DNA of 64,000 nucleotides from Lachnospiraceae bacterium (lineage in GTDB: Bacteria; Bacillota; Clostridia; Lachnospirales; Lachnospiraceae), in NCBI GenBank assembly GCA_029225065.1, contig JAQXVT010000080.1, positions 1-64,000 on the forward strand, written 5' to 3'. Within the stretch, counting starts at the first letter, position 1; each line of letters begins with the position of its first letter. Positions 26,281 through 35,316 of this stretch are shown one piece after another. The notes beneath the pieces were generated by a model. That model was not told where the DNA came from. It did no database searches and saw nothing but the letters and a program-made list of their open reading frames with translations. The position numbers were made by a program, and so were the translations under genes.

Positions 26281-26309
26281 TTGACAAGACAGAGTAAGTA
26301 GAGTAAAAT
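26281..26309 (+). promoter_or_regulatory. Sigma-A promoter of lysC
   Basis: TTGACA, a 17-bp spacer and TAAAAT. It leaves a ~195-nt leader before the lysC ATG that contains the hairpin repeat at 26385-26443. Confidence 0.75.
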
Positions 26310-26384
26310 TCAGGGCAGGCAGTTTCCTGTCAGACGTTCAGAACTGAAGGCCGTACGATACGGTCTGCAGCTGCGTACAGCTAT

Positions 26385-26443
26385 TATCATAAGGGACTCT
26401 CTTATGATACGCAGGTAGCGAAGCGGATTGCGAATGTTCGCTT
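26385..26443 (+). repeat. Leader hairpin repeat, copy A
   Basis: Two parts. TATCATAAG (26385-26393) is inverted as CTTATGATA (26401-26409). Then GTAGCGAAGCGGATTGCG (from 26415) runs on to AATGTTCGCTT, forming AGCGAA/TTCGCT. The same two-part arrangement occurs before lepA (54463-54550), with shorter relatives at 27866 and 41992. In this copy it is in the lysC leader. It does not match a riboswitch I know. Confidence 0.6.
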
Positions 26444-26510
26444 CCATATCGCTTTGGCGTTGCTTCTGGACGACAATATATACAGTATGAAAAATCGGAG
26501 GAACCTCAAG

Positions 26511-27830
26511 ATGAAGAAGGTAGTAAAGTTCGGCGGAAGTTCCCTTGCGAGTGCAGAGCAGTTTCGCAAGGTAGGCGAAATCATTCATGCAGAGAAAGAA
26601 AGACGTTACGTGGTACCGTCTGCACCGGGAAAACGGTATTCAGGAGACACCAAGGTAACGGATATGCTTTATGACTGCTACAATTCCGCATCCGCAAACG
26701 GAGATATTTCCGGAAAAATCAAAGCGATTCAGGCGAGATATCAGGAAATCATTGACGGACTTGGACTGGAACTCTCACTTGATGAGCAGTTTGCAGAGAT
26801 CAAAGAAAAATTTGAAGAGGGCGTCGGAAGCGATTACGCGGCATCCCGAGGCGAATTTTTAAATGGTATTGTGATGGCTGCTTATCTCGGATATGAATTT
26901 GTCGACGCGGCAGAAGTGATTCGTTTTGATGAGGATGGCGTATTTGATTCCGAGACGACAAACAACCTGATGCGCGAGCGTCTGGAAAAAGCAGAATATG
27001 CAGTTATTCCGGGCTTCTACGGTGCAATGCCGGACGGCAACATCAAGACCTTCTCAAGAGGCGGTTCCGATATCACAGGTTCGATCGTGGCACGTGCCGT
27101 GCACGCAGATCTCTATGAGAACTGGACCGATGTGTCTGGCTTCCTTGTAACTGATCCGCACATCGTTCCGAATCCGGAGACGATTGAGACGATCACCTAC
27201 CGTGAGCTGCGCGAGCTTTCCTACATGGGAGCGACCGTGCTTCACGCAGATGCGATTTTCCCGCTTCGTCAGGAAGGTATTCCGATTAACATCAAAAATA
27301 CAAACCGCCCGCAGGATCCTGGTACACTTATCGTAGAGAGTACCTGCCGCCAGCCAAAATTTACAATTACCGGTGTGGCAGGAAAGAAAGGCTTCTGTGC
27401 GATCAATATTGAAAAAGACCAGATGAATTCTGAAATCGGTTTTGGCCGTAAGGTGCTTCAGGTATTTGAGGAGAACGGCATTTCCTTTGAGCATGTGCCG
27501 TCTGGAATCGATACCTTCACCGTAATCGTTCATCAGTCCGAATTCATGGAAAAAGAGCAGAGCGTAATTTCCGGCCTTCACCGCGCAGTTCATCCGGATA
27601 CACTGGATCTGGAATCCGACCTTGCGCTGATCGCAGTCGTAGGACGCGGCATGCGCGCACAGAGAGGTACTGCAGGCCGTATTTTTGCGGCTCTTTCCCA
27701 CGCCCACATCAATGTTAAGATGATTGATCAGGGCTCCAGTGAGCTTAACATCATCATCGGCGTGCGCAATGAGGACTTTGAGAACGCAGTGAAAGCGATT
27801 TATGATATTTTCGTGCTGACACACCTGTAA
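26511..27830 (+). CDS. lysC: Aspartate kinase
   Basis: Phosphorylates aspartate, the entry step for lysine, threonine, methionine and diaminopimelate. The N-terminal kinase domain shows VKFGGSSLASAEQFRKV and SRGGSDITGSIVA. The C-terminus carries two ACT domains (starting near FTITGVAGKKGFCAINI and LALIAVVGRGMRAQRG), the usual feedback sites. At 439 residues it is the monofunctional form without homoserine dehydrogenase. GGAGGAACC precedes the ATG at 26511. It has its own promoter downstream of dapB. Confidence 0.96.
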   Translation: MKKVVKFGGSSLASAEQFRKVGEIIHAEKERRYVVPSAPGKRYSGDTKVTDMLYDCYNSASANGDISGKIKAIQARYQEIIDGLGLELSLDEQFAEIKEKFEEGVGSDYAASRGEFLNGIVMAAYLGYEFVDAAEVIRFDEDGVFDSETTNNLMRERLEKAEYAVIPGFYGAMPDGNIKTFSRGGSDITGSIVARAVHADLYENWTDVSGFLVTDPHIVPNPETIETITYRELRELSYMGATVLHADAIFPLRQEGIPINIKNTNRPQDPGTLIVESTCRQPKFTITGVAGKKGFCAINIEKDQMNSEIGFGRKVLQVFEENGISFEHVPSGIDTFTVIVHQSEFMEKEQSVISGLHRAVHPDTLDLESDLALIAVVGRGMRAQRGTAGRIFAALSHAHINVKMIDQGSSELNIIIGVRNEDFENAVKAIYDIFVLTHL

Positions 27831-27865
27831 AGAGGATAGAGGCAGAATGGAATAGGATCCTGCAG

Positions 27866-27893
27866 GCAGCGAAACGGATAGAAATATCCGTTT
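27866..27893 (+). repeat. Hairpin repeat copy B, possible lysC terminator
   Basis: GCAGCGAAACGGATA, then GAAA, then TATCCGTTT: a 9-bp perfect stem with a GAAA loop, followed by TTACC. The left arm matches copy A (GCAGGTAGCGAAGCGGAT). An extended -10-like TATGCTATAGA lies just downstream at 27905-27915, so the hairpin may end lysC transcripts rather than sit in the next leader. Confidence 0.5.
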
Positions 27894-27947
27894 TACCGCT
27901 GAAGTATGCTATAGAGTCGAAAAAACGAAAGCGCGGAGGATACAGAT

Positions 27948-29060
27948 ATGCTGCAGAAGCAGGGGACAGAGCTTACACAGACATTTGCATATGAAAAGAA
28001 GGGAAACAGCGCGGTAATCAGGCGCTGTTTTTCACGTGATACGAAAGCAGTAATCCCGGAAGCGATCGACGGACTTCCGGTGACGGAGATCGGGGCGTAT
28101 GCCTTTTCGGCCCATCTGGATGAGACAGCGTTTCAAAAGGAGCTGGCAGAGGGAAAAATCAGGATCAGCAGCGCTGTTTTTGCGGAGGAACATCTTACGG
28201 TATTAGATGGAGCAAAGCTGGAAGAAATCGTATTTCCACTCTCCGTGGTGCGAGTCGGACGGTATTGCTTTTATAACTGCGATCATCTGAAAAAGCTTTC
28301 CTTTGGGGACGGAATGAAAGACTGGGGAAGCGGTGTGTTTACCGGCTGTCATCATATCCGGTCGATTCGTATGGCAGTGAGTGGAGACGGCAGTTCGATG
28401 CTGAAGGACATGCTGGATGAGATTCGGGAAGAGCTTTGCGTAGATTATATTGAACTGCAAGATCAGAATGTGGCTGCCAATCCGGAGCGCCCGTACTGTG
28501 CACCGGTGACGGCCCGCCTGATGTTTCCGGAATTTTATGAGGAAGGTGTGGAAAACACGCCTGCACGAATTCTGGAGACGCATGTGCATGGAAGCGGTAT
28601 TTTATATCGAAATTGTTTTCAGGGAAGAAAAATCGATTTTTATCAATATGATAATGCTTTTCCACATGCTGAGGCTCAGGAATCTGAAGAATTTGTGATG
28701 CAGCTTGCACTGTGGAGGCTGCGTTATCCGAAAGGACTGAATGAGCGCTCGCGGGAACGTTATCTGGTATTTCTGGAAAGGCATGTGAGGGAATACGCAG
28801 AATTTCTTGTAAAAAAGAGACAGATCGAAGAAATACGATGGATCTGCCGGGTGCTGGAAGACGAAAAAAGCCAGGAAAAATGGAAGGATATACATGGAAC
28901 GCAACAGGAAGAAAGAGCGCAGACAGCCCTTGCTTCCTTCCTGGAAGCATTGACCGAATGGGCCGGAAAAAAACAGTATGCAGAGGCGCTGAGCTTTGTG
29001 ATGGATTATCGTCATGTGCACCATGCTCCGGTGAAGAAGCGTTTGCGGCTGGAACTGTAA
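27948..29060 (+). CDS. BspA-like leucine-rich repeat protein (cytoplasmic)
   Basis: The first ~150 residues contain irregular LRR_5 (BspA-type) repeats: AVIPEAIDGLPVTEIGAYAFS, LEEIVFPLSVVRVGRYCFYNC and LKKLSFGDGMKDWGSGVFTGC. There is no signal peptide, membrane helix or anchor, so unlike most BspA proteins it should stay in the cytoplasm. The remaining ~220 residues are helical and charged, without recognised motifs. GCGGAGG precedes the ATG. It is followed 24 bp later by a VWA protein and then an AAA ATPase, which suggests it is the adaptor or target-recognition part of that module. Confidence 0.8.
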   Translation: MLQKQGTELTQTFAYEKKGNSAVIRRCFSRDTKAVIPEAIDGLPVTEIGAYAFSAHLDETAFQKELAEGKIRISSAVFAEEHLTVLDGAKLEEIVFPLSVVRVGRYCFYNCDHLKKLSFGDGMKDWGSGVFTGCHHIRSIRMAVSGDGSSMLKDMLDEIREELCVDYIELQDQNVAANPERPYCAPVTARLMFPEFYEEGVENTPARILETHVHGSGILYRNCFQGRKIDFYQYDNAFPHAEAQESEEFVMQLALWRLRYPKGLNERSRERYLVFLERHVREYAEFLVKKRQIEEIRWICRVLEDEKSQEKWKDIHGTQQEERAQTALASFLEALTEWAGKKQYAEALSFVMDYRHVHHAPVKKRLRLEL

Positions 29061-29084
29061 TTTGAGGAGGAAGGTGGAGATGCC

Positions 29085-30443
29085 GTGACAGAAAAAAATG
29101 CCGTTTATCAGGAAAAGGAAGAGACGCTTTCGTTTGTCCAGATCGGAATGGAGATCCTGCGGGTGGCCCGCAATGAACTGTATCTGAATATGCGTTTTCT
29201 GGATGTGGCGCTCTCAAGCCTGCGTTTTGTGCCGGACGGGCAGATACGCGGGACGGGAACGGATGGAAGTAATCTTTACTTTCAGCCGGATAAGGTGGTG
29301 GAGCTGTTTCGAAAGGGTCGGCCGGTGATCAACCGGACCTATCTGCACAGCATTGTACATTGCCTGTTCTGTCATTTATGGAATCGAAAAGAACGTGACA
29401 GGGAATACTGGAATCTTGCATGTGATATTGCAGCGGAATCGATCATCGACGATTTGTATTTGAAGGCAGTGCACGTTCCAAAACGTCAGGTACGCCGGGA
29501 ATATTACCGAAAGTTAAAAGAGAGAGGCGGTGTTGTGACAGCGGAGCGGGTGTACCGTTTTCTGTGTGAGGAGCATCCTTCGGTGATGCAGCTGGAGCTT
29601 CTGAAACGGGAATTTACGGTTGATGATCACCGCGAGTGGGAAAATGATCAGAATCAGAAAAAGAACAGCCCACAGCCGCAAAGACAGCGCTGGGATGACA
29701 TCCGAGACCGGATGCAGACGGAGATTGAGACATTTTCAAAAGAAGCAGCGGATGATGTGCGCGCTCTGGAAGAGAGTATTGCGGCGGAGAACAGGCAGCG
29801 GTATGATTACAGGGAGTTTCTGCGGAAGTTTTCGGTGCTGAAGGAAGAAATGAAAGTAGACATGGATTCCTTTGACTATATTTTTTATAATTATGGAATG
29901 GAACTCTATGGAAACATGCCATTGATTGAACCGCTTGAGACGAAGGAGGAGCAGAGAGTCGAAGACTTTGTGATCGTGATCGATACCTCAATGTCCTGTA
30001 AGGGAGAGCTGGTTCGTGCCTTTCTCGATCAGACGTATGCAGTGCTGAGTGAATCCGAGAGCTTTTTCCGGAAGCTGCACATCCACATCATCCAGTGTGA
30101 TGACCGGGTGCAGGAGGATGTGGTGATCCGGAACCATGAAGAGATGGAGGATTACCTGCAGCATTTTATCGTGAAAGGCTTTGGCGGGACGGATTTTCGG
30201 CCGGCATTTCTGTATGTACAGGAACTGCTGGCGAAAAAGACCTTTACAAAGCTTCGCGGGCTGATTTACTTTACGGATGGATATGGAACATTTCCGATGA
30301 AAAAGCCTCCCTACGACACAGCCTTTGTCTTTATGAAAGAGGATTACCGGGATGTGGATGTCCCGCCATGGGCGATGAAGCTGATTTTGGAGAAGGAAGA
30401 ACTAATGAAATCAGCAGAGCGTGAGAAGACGGAGATATTGTAG
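29085..30443 (+). CDS. Putative metallopeptidase-domain/VWA-like protein
   Basis: The N-terminal part (about 15-130) resembles the DUF2201 putative metallopeptidase domain, with HSIVHCLFCHLW in place of the HExxH-like helix and NLACDIAAESIIDDL after it. A charged linker follows. The C-terminal ~150 residues are VWA-like, with a DTSMS MIDAS motif in VIVIDTSMSCKGELVRAF, a later GGTDFRPAF and YFTDGYG. The start is GTG at 29085 behind AAGGTGGAG; the ATG at 29080 meets a stop at once. This domain pair usually sits beside a MoxR-type ATPase, which is the next gene here (74-bp gap). Confidence 0.8.
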   Translation: MTEKNAVYQEKEETLSFVQIGMEILRVARNELYLNMRFLDVALSSLRFVPDGQIRGTGTDGSNLYFQPDKVVELFRKGRPVINRTYLHSIVHCLFCHLWNRKERDREYWNLACDIAAESIIDDLYLKAVHVPKRQVRREYYRKLKERGGVVTAERVYRFLCEEHPSVMQLELLKREFTVDDHREWENDQNQKKNSPQPQRQRWDDIRDRMQTEIETFSKEAADDVRALEESIAAENRQRYDYREFLRKFSVLKEEMKVDMDSFDYIFYNYGMELYGNMPLIEPLETKEEQRVEDFVIVIDTSMSCKGELVRAFLDQTYAVLSESESFFRKLHIHIIQCDDRVQEDVVIRNHEEMEDYLQHFIVKGFGGTDFRPAFLYVQELLAKKTFTKLRGLIYFTDGYGTFPMKKPPYDTAFVFMKEDYRDVDVPPWAMKLILEKEELMKSAEREKTEIL

Positions 30444-30517
30444 GAGAAACAGGGAAAAACGGCAGTAATATACAGCGAAACCGAACAGGCGGAAAAATAA
30501 AAAGGAAGAAGAGCAAT

Positions 30518-32026
30518 ATGAATATCAAACGTGCAAAACAGGAAATTAAGGATACGATTGAGGCATATCTTTTAAAGGATGAATATGGGGAATACGTGAT
30601 TCCGCAGATCCGCCAGCGGCCGGTGCTGCTGCTTGGCGCACCGGGTATCGGAAAGACACAGATCATGGAACAGATTTCACGGGAGTGTCAGGTGGGGCTT
30701 GTCTCCTATACAATCACGCATCACACAAGACAGAGTGCGATTGGTCTTCCATTTATCTCGAAAAAGGAATTCGGTGGAAAAGAGTATTCGGTGACAGAAT
30801 ATACGATGAGCGAGATCGTGGCATCCATTTATAATAAGATCGAAAAGACCGGATTGAAAGAAGGCATTTTATTTATCGATGAGATTAACTGTGTTTCGGA
30901 AACGCTTGCTCCGGCAATGCTGCAGTTTTTGCAGTGCAAAATGTTCGGTAATCATGAGATTCCACAGGGCTGGGTGATCGTAGCAGCGGGAAATCCACCG
31001 GAATACAACAAATCCGTACGGGAATTTGATGTCGTGACGATGGACCGTGTGAAAAAGATCGAGGTAGAGCCGGATTTTGCGGTCTGGAAAGAGTATGCGG
31101 TCAAAAACCAGCTGCATCCGGCTGTTATTTCATATCTGAGCACAAGAACGGCAAACTTTTACCGGATGGAGACGACGGTGGACGGAAAAACATTTGCGAC
31201 ACCGCGTGGCTGGGAGGATTTGTCGCAGATGCTGATGGTCTATGAAAAGCTGGACAAAAAAATGGACCGTGAGGTCGTTCGGCAGTATATTCAGCATGAG
31301 AAGATCGCGAAGGATTTTGCAAATTATCTGGAATTATATGAAAAATATCAGATGGATTATCAGCTGGAGGCGGTACTGAGTGGCGAGATCGACGATGCAC
31401 TGAAGAAAAAGGCGAGTCATGCGTCATTTGATGAAAAGCTGAGCGTAGTCAGCCTGCTGCTTTCACGCATTCGGAATGCGTTTGCGGATGTGCTGCGCGG
31501 TCAGGAACAAATTGACCTGCTTTACGGGCAGTTAAAAGAGCTGCGGGAAGGACTGACTGAGGAAAACCAGACAAACCCGATGGCATTTGTGAGGCAGACG
31601 ACGGAAGCCTTTGCAAGAGCGTATGAGACAAAGAAAAAGGCAGAACTGCTGACACGACTGGAGGACCGCATTTACCGGGATACCCTGAAGCTGCTGGAAA
31701 AGGATGTCTGGAATCTGGCGCAGGAGGGAAGCGGAGCAGAGGTTTTGGAGAAGATCAGAGACTGGTTTGGCAAACTGCAGGATCGACAGGAGCAGGAGGA
31801 AAGTGATGCGTCACAAATGCTGGAGTATGCCTTTGATTTTATGGAAGAGGTGTTTGGAAGCGGTCAGGAGATGGTCATTTTTGTGACAGAGTTAAACAGC
31901 GATTATTACACGGTGCAGTTTCTGCAGCAGTATGAATGTGAGCGCTATTATCGCTACAACCGGCAGCTTCTGGTGGATGAGAGCAGTCAGGCTATCGAGG
32001 AGCAGCTGCGGCAGATGGGCAGATAA
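30518..32026 (+). CDS. MoxR-like AAA+ ATPase
   Basis: A 502-residue AAA+ ATPase. Walker A is GAPGIGKTQ, Walker B is GILFIDEINCV, sensor 1 is VAAGNPPEYNK, and the arginine region is VVTMDRVKKIEVE. The C-terminal ~260 residues are helical and charged and longer than in the other MoxR protein of this window. It probably drives remodelling together with the VWA protein upstream. GGAAGAAGAG lies before the ATG. No substrate enzyme is apparent, so the role is open. Confidence 0.88.
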   Translation: MNIKRAKQEIKDTIEAYLLKDEYGEYVIPQIRQRPVLLLGAPGIGKTQIMEQISRECQVGLVSYTITHHTRQSAIGLPFISKKEFGGKEYSVTEYTMSEIVASIYNKIEKTGLKEGILFIDEINCVSETLAPAMLQFLQCKMFGNHEIPQGWVIVAAGNPPEYNKSVREFDVVTMDRVKKIEVEPDFAVWKEYAVKNQLHPAVISYLSTRTANFYRMETTVDGKTFATPRGWEDLSQMLMVYEKLDKKMDREVVRQYIQHEKIAKDFANYLELYEKYQMDYQLEAVLSGEIDDALKKKASHASFDEKLSVVSLLLSRIRNAFADVLRGQEQIDLLYGQLKELREGLTEENQTNPMAFVRQTTEAFARAYETKKKAELLTRLEDRIYRDTLKLLEKDVWNLAQEGSGAEVLEKIRDWFGKLQDRQEQEESDASQMLEYAFDFMEEVFGSGQEMVIFVTELNSDYYTVQFLQQYECERYYRYNRQLLVDESSQAIEEQLRQMGR

Positions 32027-32096
32027 GTAAGAATAGAAAATCTGATTGCCATCAGCAGAAAAACGGACAGATAGCAGAGCTTTATCAGGAGGAAAA

Positions 32097-32696
32097 ATGA
32101 ATTTAAAAGAATTGTATTGGACGAGGGAACCGGAGCTTTATCAGATTCATGAGGACTTTATTGAAATCACTACGAAGCCGCATACAGATTTATGGCAGAG
32201 AACCTATTATCATTTCCAAAATGATAATGCCCCGGTACTTCAGATGGAGACAGAAGAAAAGTATTTCAGCTTTGTTGTGAAAACGGAATTTGAGGATAGT
32301 CATTGCCGCTTTGACCAGTGTGGAGTGGTGATGTATCTTGACAGTGAAAACTGGTTAAAGGCTTCTATCGAATATGAAAATCAGGAGTATCAGCATTTGG
32401 GCAGCGTGGTTACAAATAACGGATATTCTGACTGGGCAACGACAGTAATTGATGCATCCGTAAAATCTATGTGGTATCGTTTCAGCAGAAGAGAGGACGA
32501 CTATTGCATCGAATGTTCATCAGATGGAGTGCATTTTAATCAGATGCGTATCTGTCATATGGATAAAGGCGGTGGAAAGATACGATTTGGCATTTATGCC
32601 TGCTCTCCGGAAGCATCCTCATTTAAAGCTGTTTTCCGTAATATGAGCATAATGGAATGTCAGTGGCTGGCTCATGACGGACAGCAGCCGGATTAA
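32097..32696 (+). CDS. DUF1349-like protein (concanavalin-like fold)
   Basis: A 199-residue protein matching the DUF1349 family, which has a concanavalin A-like jelly roll: FFSFVVKTEFEDSHCRFDQCGVV-type strands, LDSENWLKASIEYE, DASVKSMWYRFSRREDDYCIE and IRFGIYACSPEASSFKAVF. No signal peptide is present, so it is cytoplasmic. Its biochemical role is unknown; distant relatives bind carbohydrates. AGGAGGAAAA precedes the ATG. The 70-bp gap from the AAA ATPase has no terminator, so it may be the last member of the LRR/VWA/AAA operon. Confidence 0.8.
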   Translation: MNLKELYWTREPELYQIHEDFIEITTKPHTDLWQRTYYHFQNDNAPVLQMETEEKYFSFVVKTEFEDSHCRFDQCGVVMYLDSENWLKASIEYENQEYQHLGSVVTNNGYSDWATTVIDASVKSMWYRFSRREDDYCIECSSDGVHFNQMRICHMDKGGGKIRFGIYACSPEASSFKAVFRNMSIMECQWLAHDGQQPD

Positions 32697-32721
32697 AAAT
32701 AGTTTTATTGTAAAAAGTGTA

Positions 32722-32770
32722 AAAAGGTACGGTTTGTGGATATTAGATATCACATCAAACCGTACCTTTT
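32722..32770. terminator. Bidirectional terminator between the DUF1349-like gene and ilvE
   Basis: A 15-bp perfect stem, AAAAGGTACGGTTTG against CAAACCGTACCTTTT, with A and T tracts on both sides. It lies between convergent genes. Confidence 0.88.
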
Positions 32771-32832
32771 CATTTTTAATGAAATAATTGACTTGCAAAT
32801 ATTTATCCGGACTTTGCCGGGAGATGGCAGTC

Positions 32833-33858
32833 TTATTTGATAACCTTGATCCAGCCTTCCGGTGCCTGAATACGGCCCATCTGAATGCCGGTCAGTGTCT
32901 CATAGAGCTTCTTTGTAGTCGGTCCCATCTCAGTCATACCACTCGGGAAGCAGATCTCCTTGCCGTGGTCAACGATCTTTCCAACCGGAGAGATAACGGC
33001 AGCAGTACCGCACAGACCGCACTCAGCGAAATCTTTTACTTCGTCAAAGTAAACTTCACGCTCTTCTACTTCCAGTCCGAGATAATCCTTTGCTACTACG
33101 AGCAGAGAACGACGGGTAATGGAAGGAAGAATACTGTTGGACTTCGGAGTAACGACCTTGTTGTCCTTTGTAACAAACAGGAAGTTTGCACCACCTGTCT
33201 CCTCAACTTTTGTTCTGGTTGCTGCGTCAAGATACATATTTTCATCATAGCCCTGACGATGTGCGTCCATGATTGCGTAAAGGCTCATTGCGTAATTCAG
33301 GCCGGCTTTGATGTGACCGGTTCCGTGAGGTGCTGCACGGTCATAATCGCAGACACGGATTGTGATCGGCTTTGCGCCGCCCTTGAAGTACGGACCTACC
33401 GGAGTTGTGAAGATACGGAACTGATATTCATTTGCCGGTTTTACACCGATAACTGCATCGCTTCCGAACATATACGGACGAATGTAAAGGGTAGCACCGG
33501 AGCCGTAAGGAGGAACATATGCTTCATTTGCTGCAACAGTCTGTACAACTGCGTCTACAAAACGCTCCTTTGGGAAGACCGGCATTTCCAGTCTCTTACA
33601 GGAACTCTCCATACGCTCAGCGTTTAAGTCCGGGCGGAAAGTAACGATATGTCCATCCTCTGTTGTATAAGCTTTCATACCTTCGAAACAGGTCTGAGCG
33701 TACTGCAGAACGCCTGCACACTCAGAAATGGTTACTGTCGGGTCGGAGGTCAGAACGCCGTCATCCCATGCGCCATTTTTATAATTTGCTACAAAACGCT
33801 TGTCGGTCGGAATATAGCCAAAACCGATGCTGCTCCAGTCAATATTTTTCTTTTCCAT
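32833..33858 (-). CDS. ilvE: Branched-chain amino acid aminotransferase
   Basis: A PLP-dependent fold type IV aminotransferase interconverting leucine, isoleucine and valine with their keto acids. Conserved features are GMKAYTTEDGHIVTFRPDLNAERM, YIRPYMFGS, the Schiff-base region HIKAGLNYAMSL and YLDAATRTKVEETGGANFLFV. The length of 341 residues matches the class II BCAT group. It is monocistronic on the minus strand, between a bidirectional terminator and its own promoter. No T box or other leader element was found. Confidence 0.96.
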   Translation of the reverse strand: MEKKNIDWSSIGFGYIPTDKRFVANYKNGAWDDGVLTSDPTVTISECAGVLQYAQTCFEGMKAYTTEDGHIVTFRPDLNAERMESSCKRLEMPVFPKERFVDAVVQTVAANEAYVPPYGSGATLYIRPYMFGSDAVIGVKPANEYQFRIFTTPVGPYFKGGAKPITIRVCDYDRAAPHGTGHIKAGLNYAMSLYAIMDAHRQGYDENMYLDAATRTKVEETGGANFLFVTKDNKVVTPKSNSILPSITRRSLLVVAKDYLGLEVEEREVYFDEVKDFAECGLCGTAAVISPVGKIVDHGKEICFPSGMTEMGPTTKKLYETLTGIQMGRIQAPEGWIKVIK

Positions 33859-33893
33859 GATTCAAACATCCCTTTCTATCCTGCATTAGTTGT

Positions 33894-33922
33894 AGTTTAC
33901 GCCCGCAGTTTCGTGATGTCAA
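33894..33922 (-). promoter_or_regulatory. Sigma-A promoter of ilvE
   Basis: On the minus strand: TTGACA, a 17-bp spacer and TAAACT, 36 bp upstream of the ilvE start. Confidence 0.8.
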
Positions 33923-34000
33923 GACAAAATTCGGGAGGAGCATAACCGGGTCCGGGAAAATCTCCTGTTTTAACCGAGTCAGGTAAATCCCGTGTAAGGC

Positions 34001-34032
34001 TGCGAGGAGCAATAAGCAGTGGGTGGACTTGC
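34001..34032. repeat. Dispersed repeat copy R2
   Basis: TGCGAGGAGCAATAAGCAGT followed by GGGTGGACTTGC. It is closely related to R3 at 52736 (TGCGAGGAGCAATAGACGGT) and to R1 at 15248. It lies directly after the dinB stop, where a terminator would be expected. No clear one is seen. Confidence 0.5.
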
Positions 34033-34038
34033 TGAGGA

Positions 34039-35310
34039 TCAGCTCTTTGGACGTTTCAGAAACGATCCGCGCATGACTGCGTCCTTTCCGAATTTCTTCT
34101 TGATTTCATCCATAGCCGCATCCAGCCTGCGCTGCTTTTCAAGATCCGGCTTTGGCGGGTGAGAGGAAGCGGCAGAATCAGAAACGGTGGATGGTTCAAA
34201 AACACCGGCAGAAAAAAGCGGAGAATCCCCGTCAAATAAGGAAAGCTGCACCGGATCAGTGTTTGACTGCAGTTTCGTTGTTCGGATGCCGAGCAGGCGG
34301 ATTGGTGCACCGTTCCATAACTCATCAAAAAGACGGCAGGCGCAGTCATAGAGTGCATCGGTAGTAGAAATCGGTGTAAGAAGCTGTGTCTGTCTGGAGC
34401 AGGAGCGGAAATCACTGTATTTGATTTCTACTGTGATCGTGTGCGCCAGCTGTGCTTTTTTGCGCAGCCGTCCGGATACCTGTTCGGAGAGCTGCAGAAG
34501 GACTTTTTTTGCTTCGGCAGCTGTTGTTGCGTCATTTGCGAGCGTCGTGGAATTTCCGATGCCTTTAAAGGTGTGGTCATTCGGGATAAGGCGAGAATGA
34601 TCAATGCCATTTGCATGCTCCCACATGACGCGCCCCTGGCTTTTAAACTGCGCCTCAAGAAATTCAGGAGAAGCATGGGCGAGGTCGCCAATTGTGTGAA
34701 TTCCAAGCTCCTCCAGTCTTGCGGCGCTGCTTTTGCCGACCATAAAAAGCTCGCGTACGGAAAGCGGCCACATTTTTATCGGAATTTCTGTCTTATAGAG
34801 CGTGTGGACACGGTCTGGTTTTTCAAAATCACTGGCCATTTTCGCGAGCAGCTTATTTGGTGCGATTCCGACGTTGACAGTAAAACCAAGTGTATCGCGC
34901 ACCTGATCAGCGATCTTTCTTGCTGCGGATTCCGGAGAAGAAAAACGATGGCTGATCGGGGAGTATGCCATATAGCATTCATCGATGGAAACCTGCTCAA
35001 TGTCAGAGGTATAGCTGCCGAGCAGTTCCATCAGCTCCTGACTGCGTCTGTGGTACAGACGATGATCCGGCGGTTCCATGACGAGGAACGGACATTTCCG
35101 GAACGCATTTACAACCGGCTCACCGGTTTGGATGCCGTATTTTTTGGCAGGAACTGATTTGGCGAGAACAACTCCATGCCGGCTTTTCTGGTCTCCTCCG
35201 ATGATGGACGGGATCGTTCGCAGATCAAGCGAAGGGTCAGATTTCAGTTTTTCGGAAGCACTCCAGCTTAAAAAAGCAGAGTTGACATCAATATGAAAGA
35301 TAAGATCCAT
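34039..35310 (-). CDS. dinB: DNA polymerase IV (Y family)
   Basis: An error-prone translesion polymerase. HIDVNSAFLSWSASEKL holds the first catalytic Asp, VSIDECYMAYS the second Asp/Glu pair, and the helix-hairpin-helix region contains LGIHTIGDLAHASPEFLEAQ. The little-finger domain follows, then a long polar tail. SLFD within QLSLFDGD near the C-terminus is a beta-clamp binding motif of the QLxLF type. It is 423 residues. It follows aroK by 6 bp on the minus strand, so the two are cotranscribed. I see no LexA-type box. Confidence 0.95.
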   Translation of the reverse strand: MDLIFHIDVNSAFLSWSASEKLKSDPSLDLRTIPSIIGGDQKSRHGVVLAKSVPAKKYGIQTGEPVVNAFRKCPFLVMEPPDHRLYHRRSQELMELLGSYTSDIEQVSIDECYMAYSPISHRFSSPESAARKIADQVRDTLGFTVNVGIAPNKLLAKMASDFEKPDRVHTLYKTEIPIKMWPLSVRELFMVGKSSAARLEELGIHTIGDLAHASPEFLEAQFKSQGRVMWEHANGIDHSRLIPNDHTFKGIGNSTTLANDATTAAEAKKVLLQLSEQVSGRLRKKAQLAHTITVEIKYSDFRSCSRQTQLLTPISTTDALYDCACRLFDELWNGAPIRLLGIRTTKLQSNTDPVQLSLFDGDSPLFSAGVFEPSTVSDSAASSHPPKPDLEKQRRLDAAMDEIKKKFGKDAVMRGSFLKRPKS

Positions 35311-35316
35311 GGCAGC

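Noticed and set aside
32788-33627. 279-codon plus-strand frame across ilvE
   Set aside because: Antisense shadow; the minus-strand BCAT is unambiguous.
33859-34038. T box or attenuator before ilvE
   Set aside because: The promoter is 36 bp from the gene, leaving no room for such a leader.
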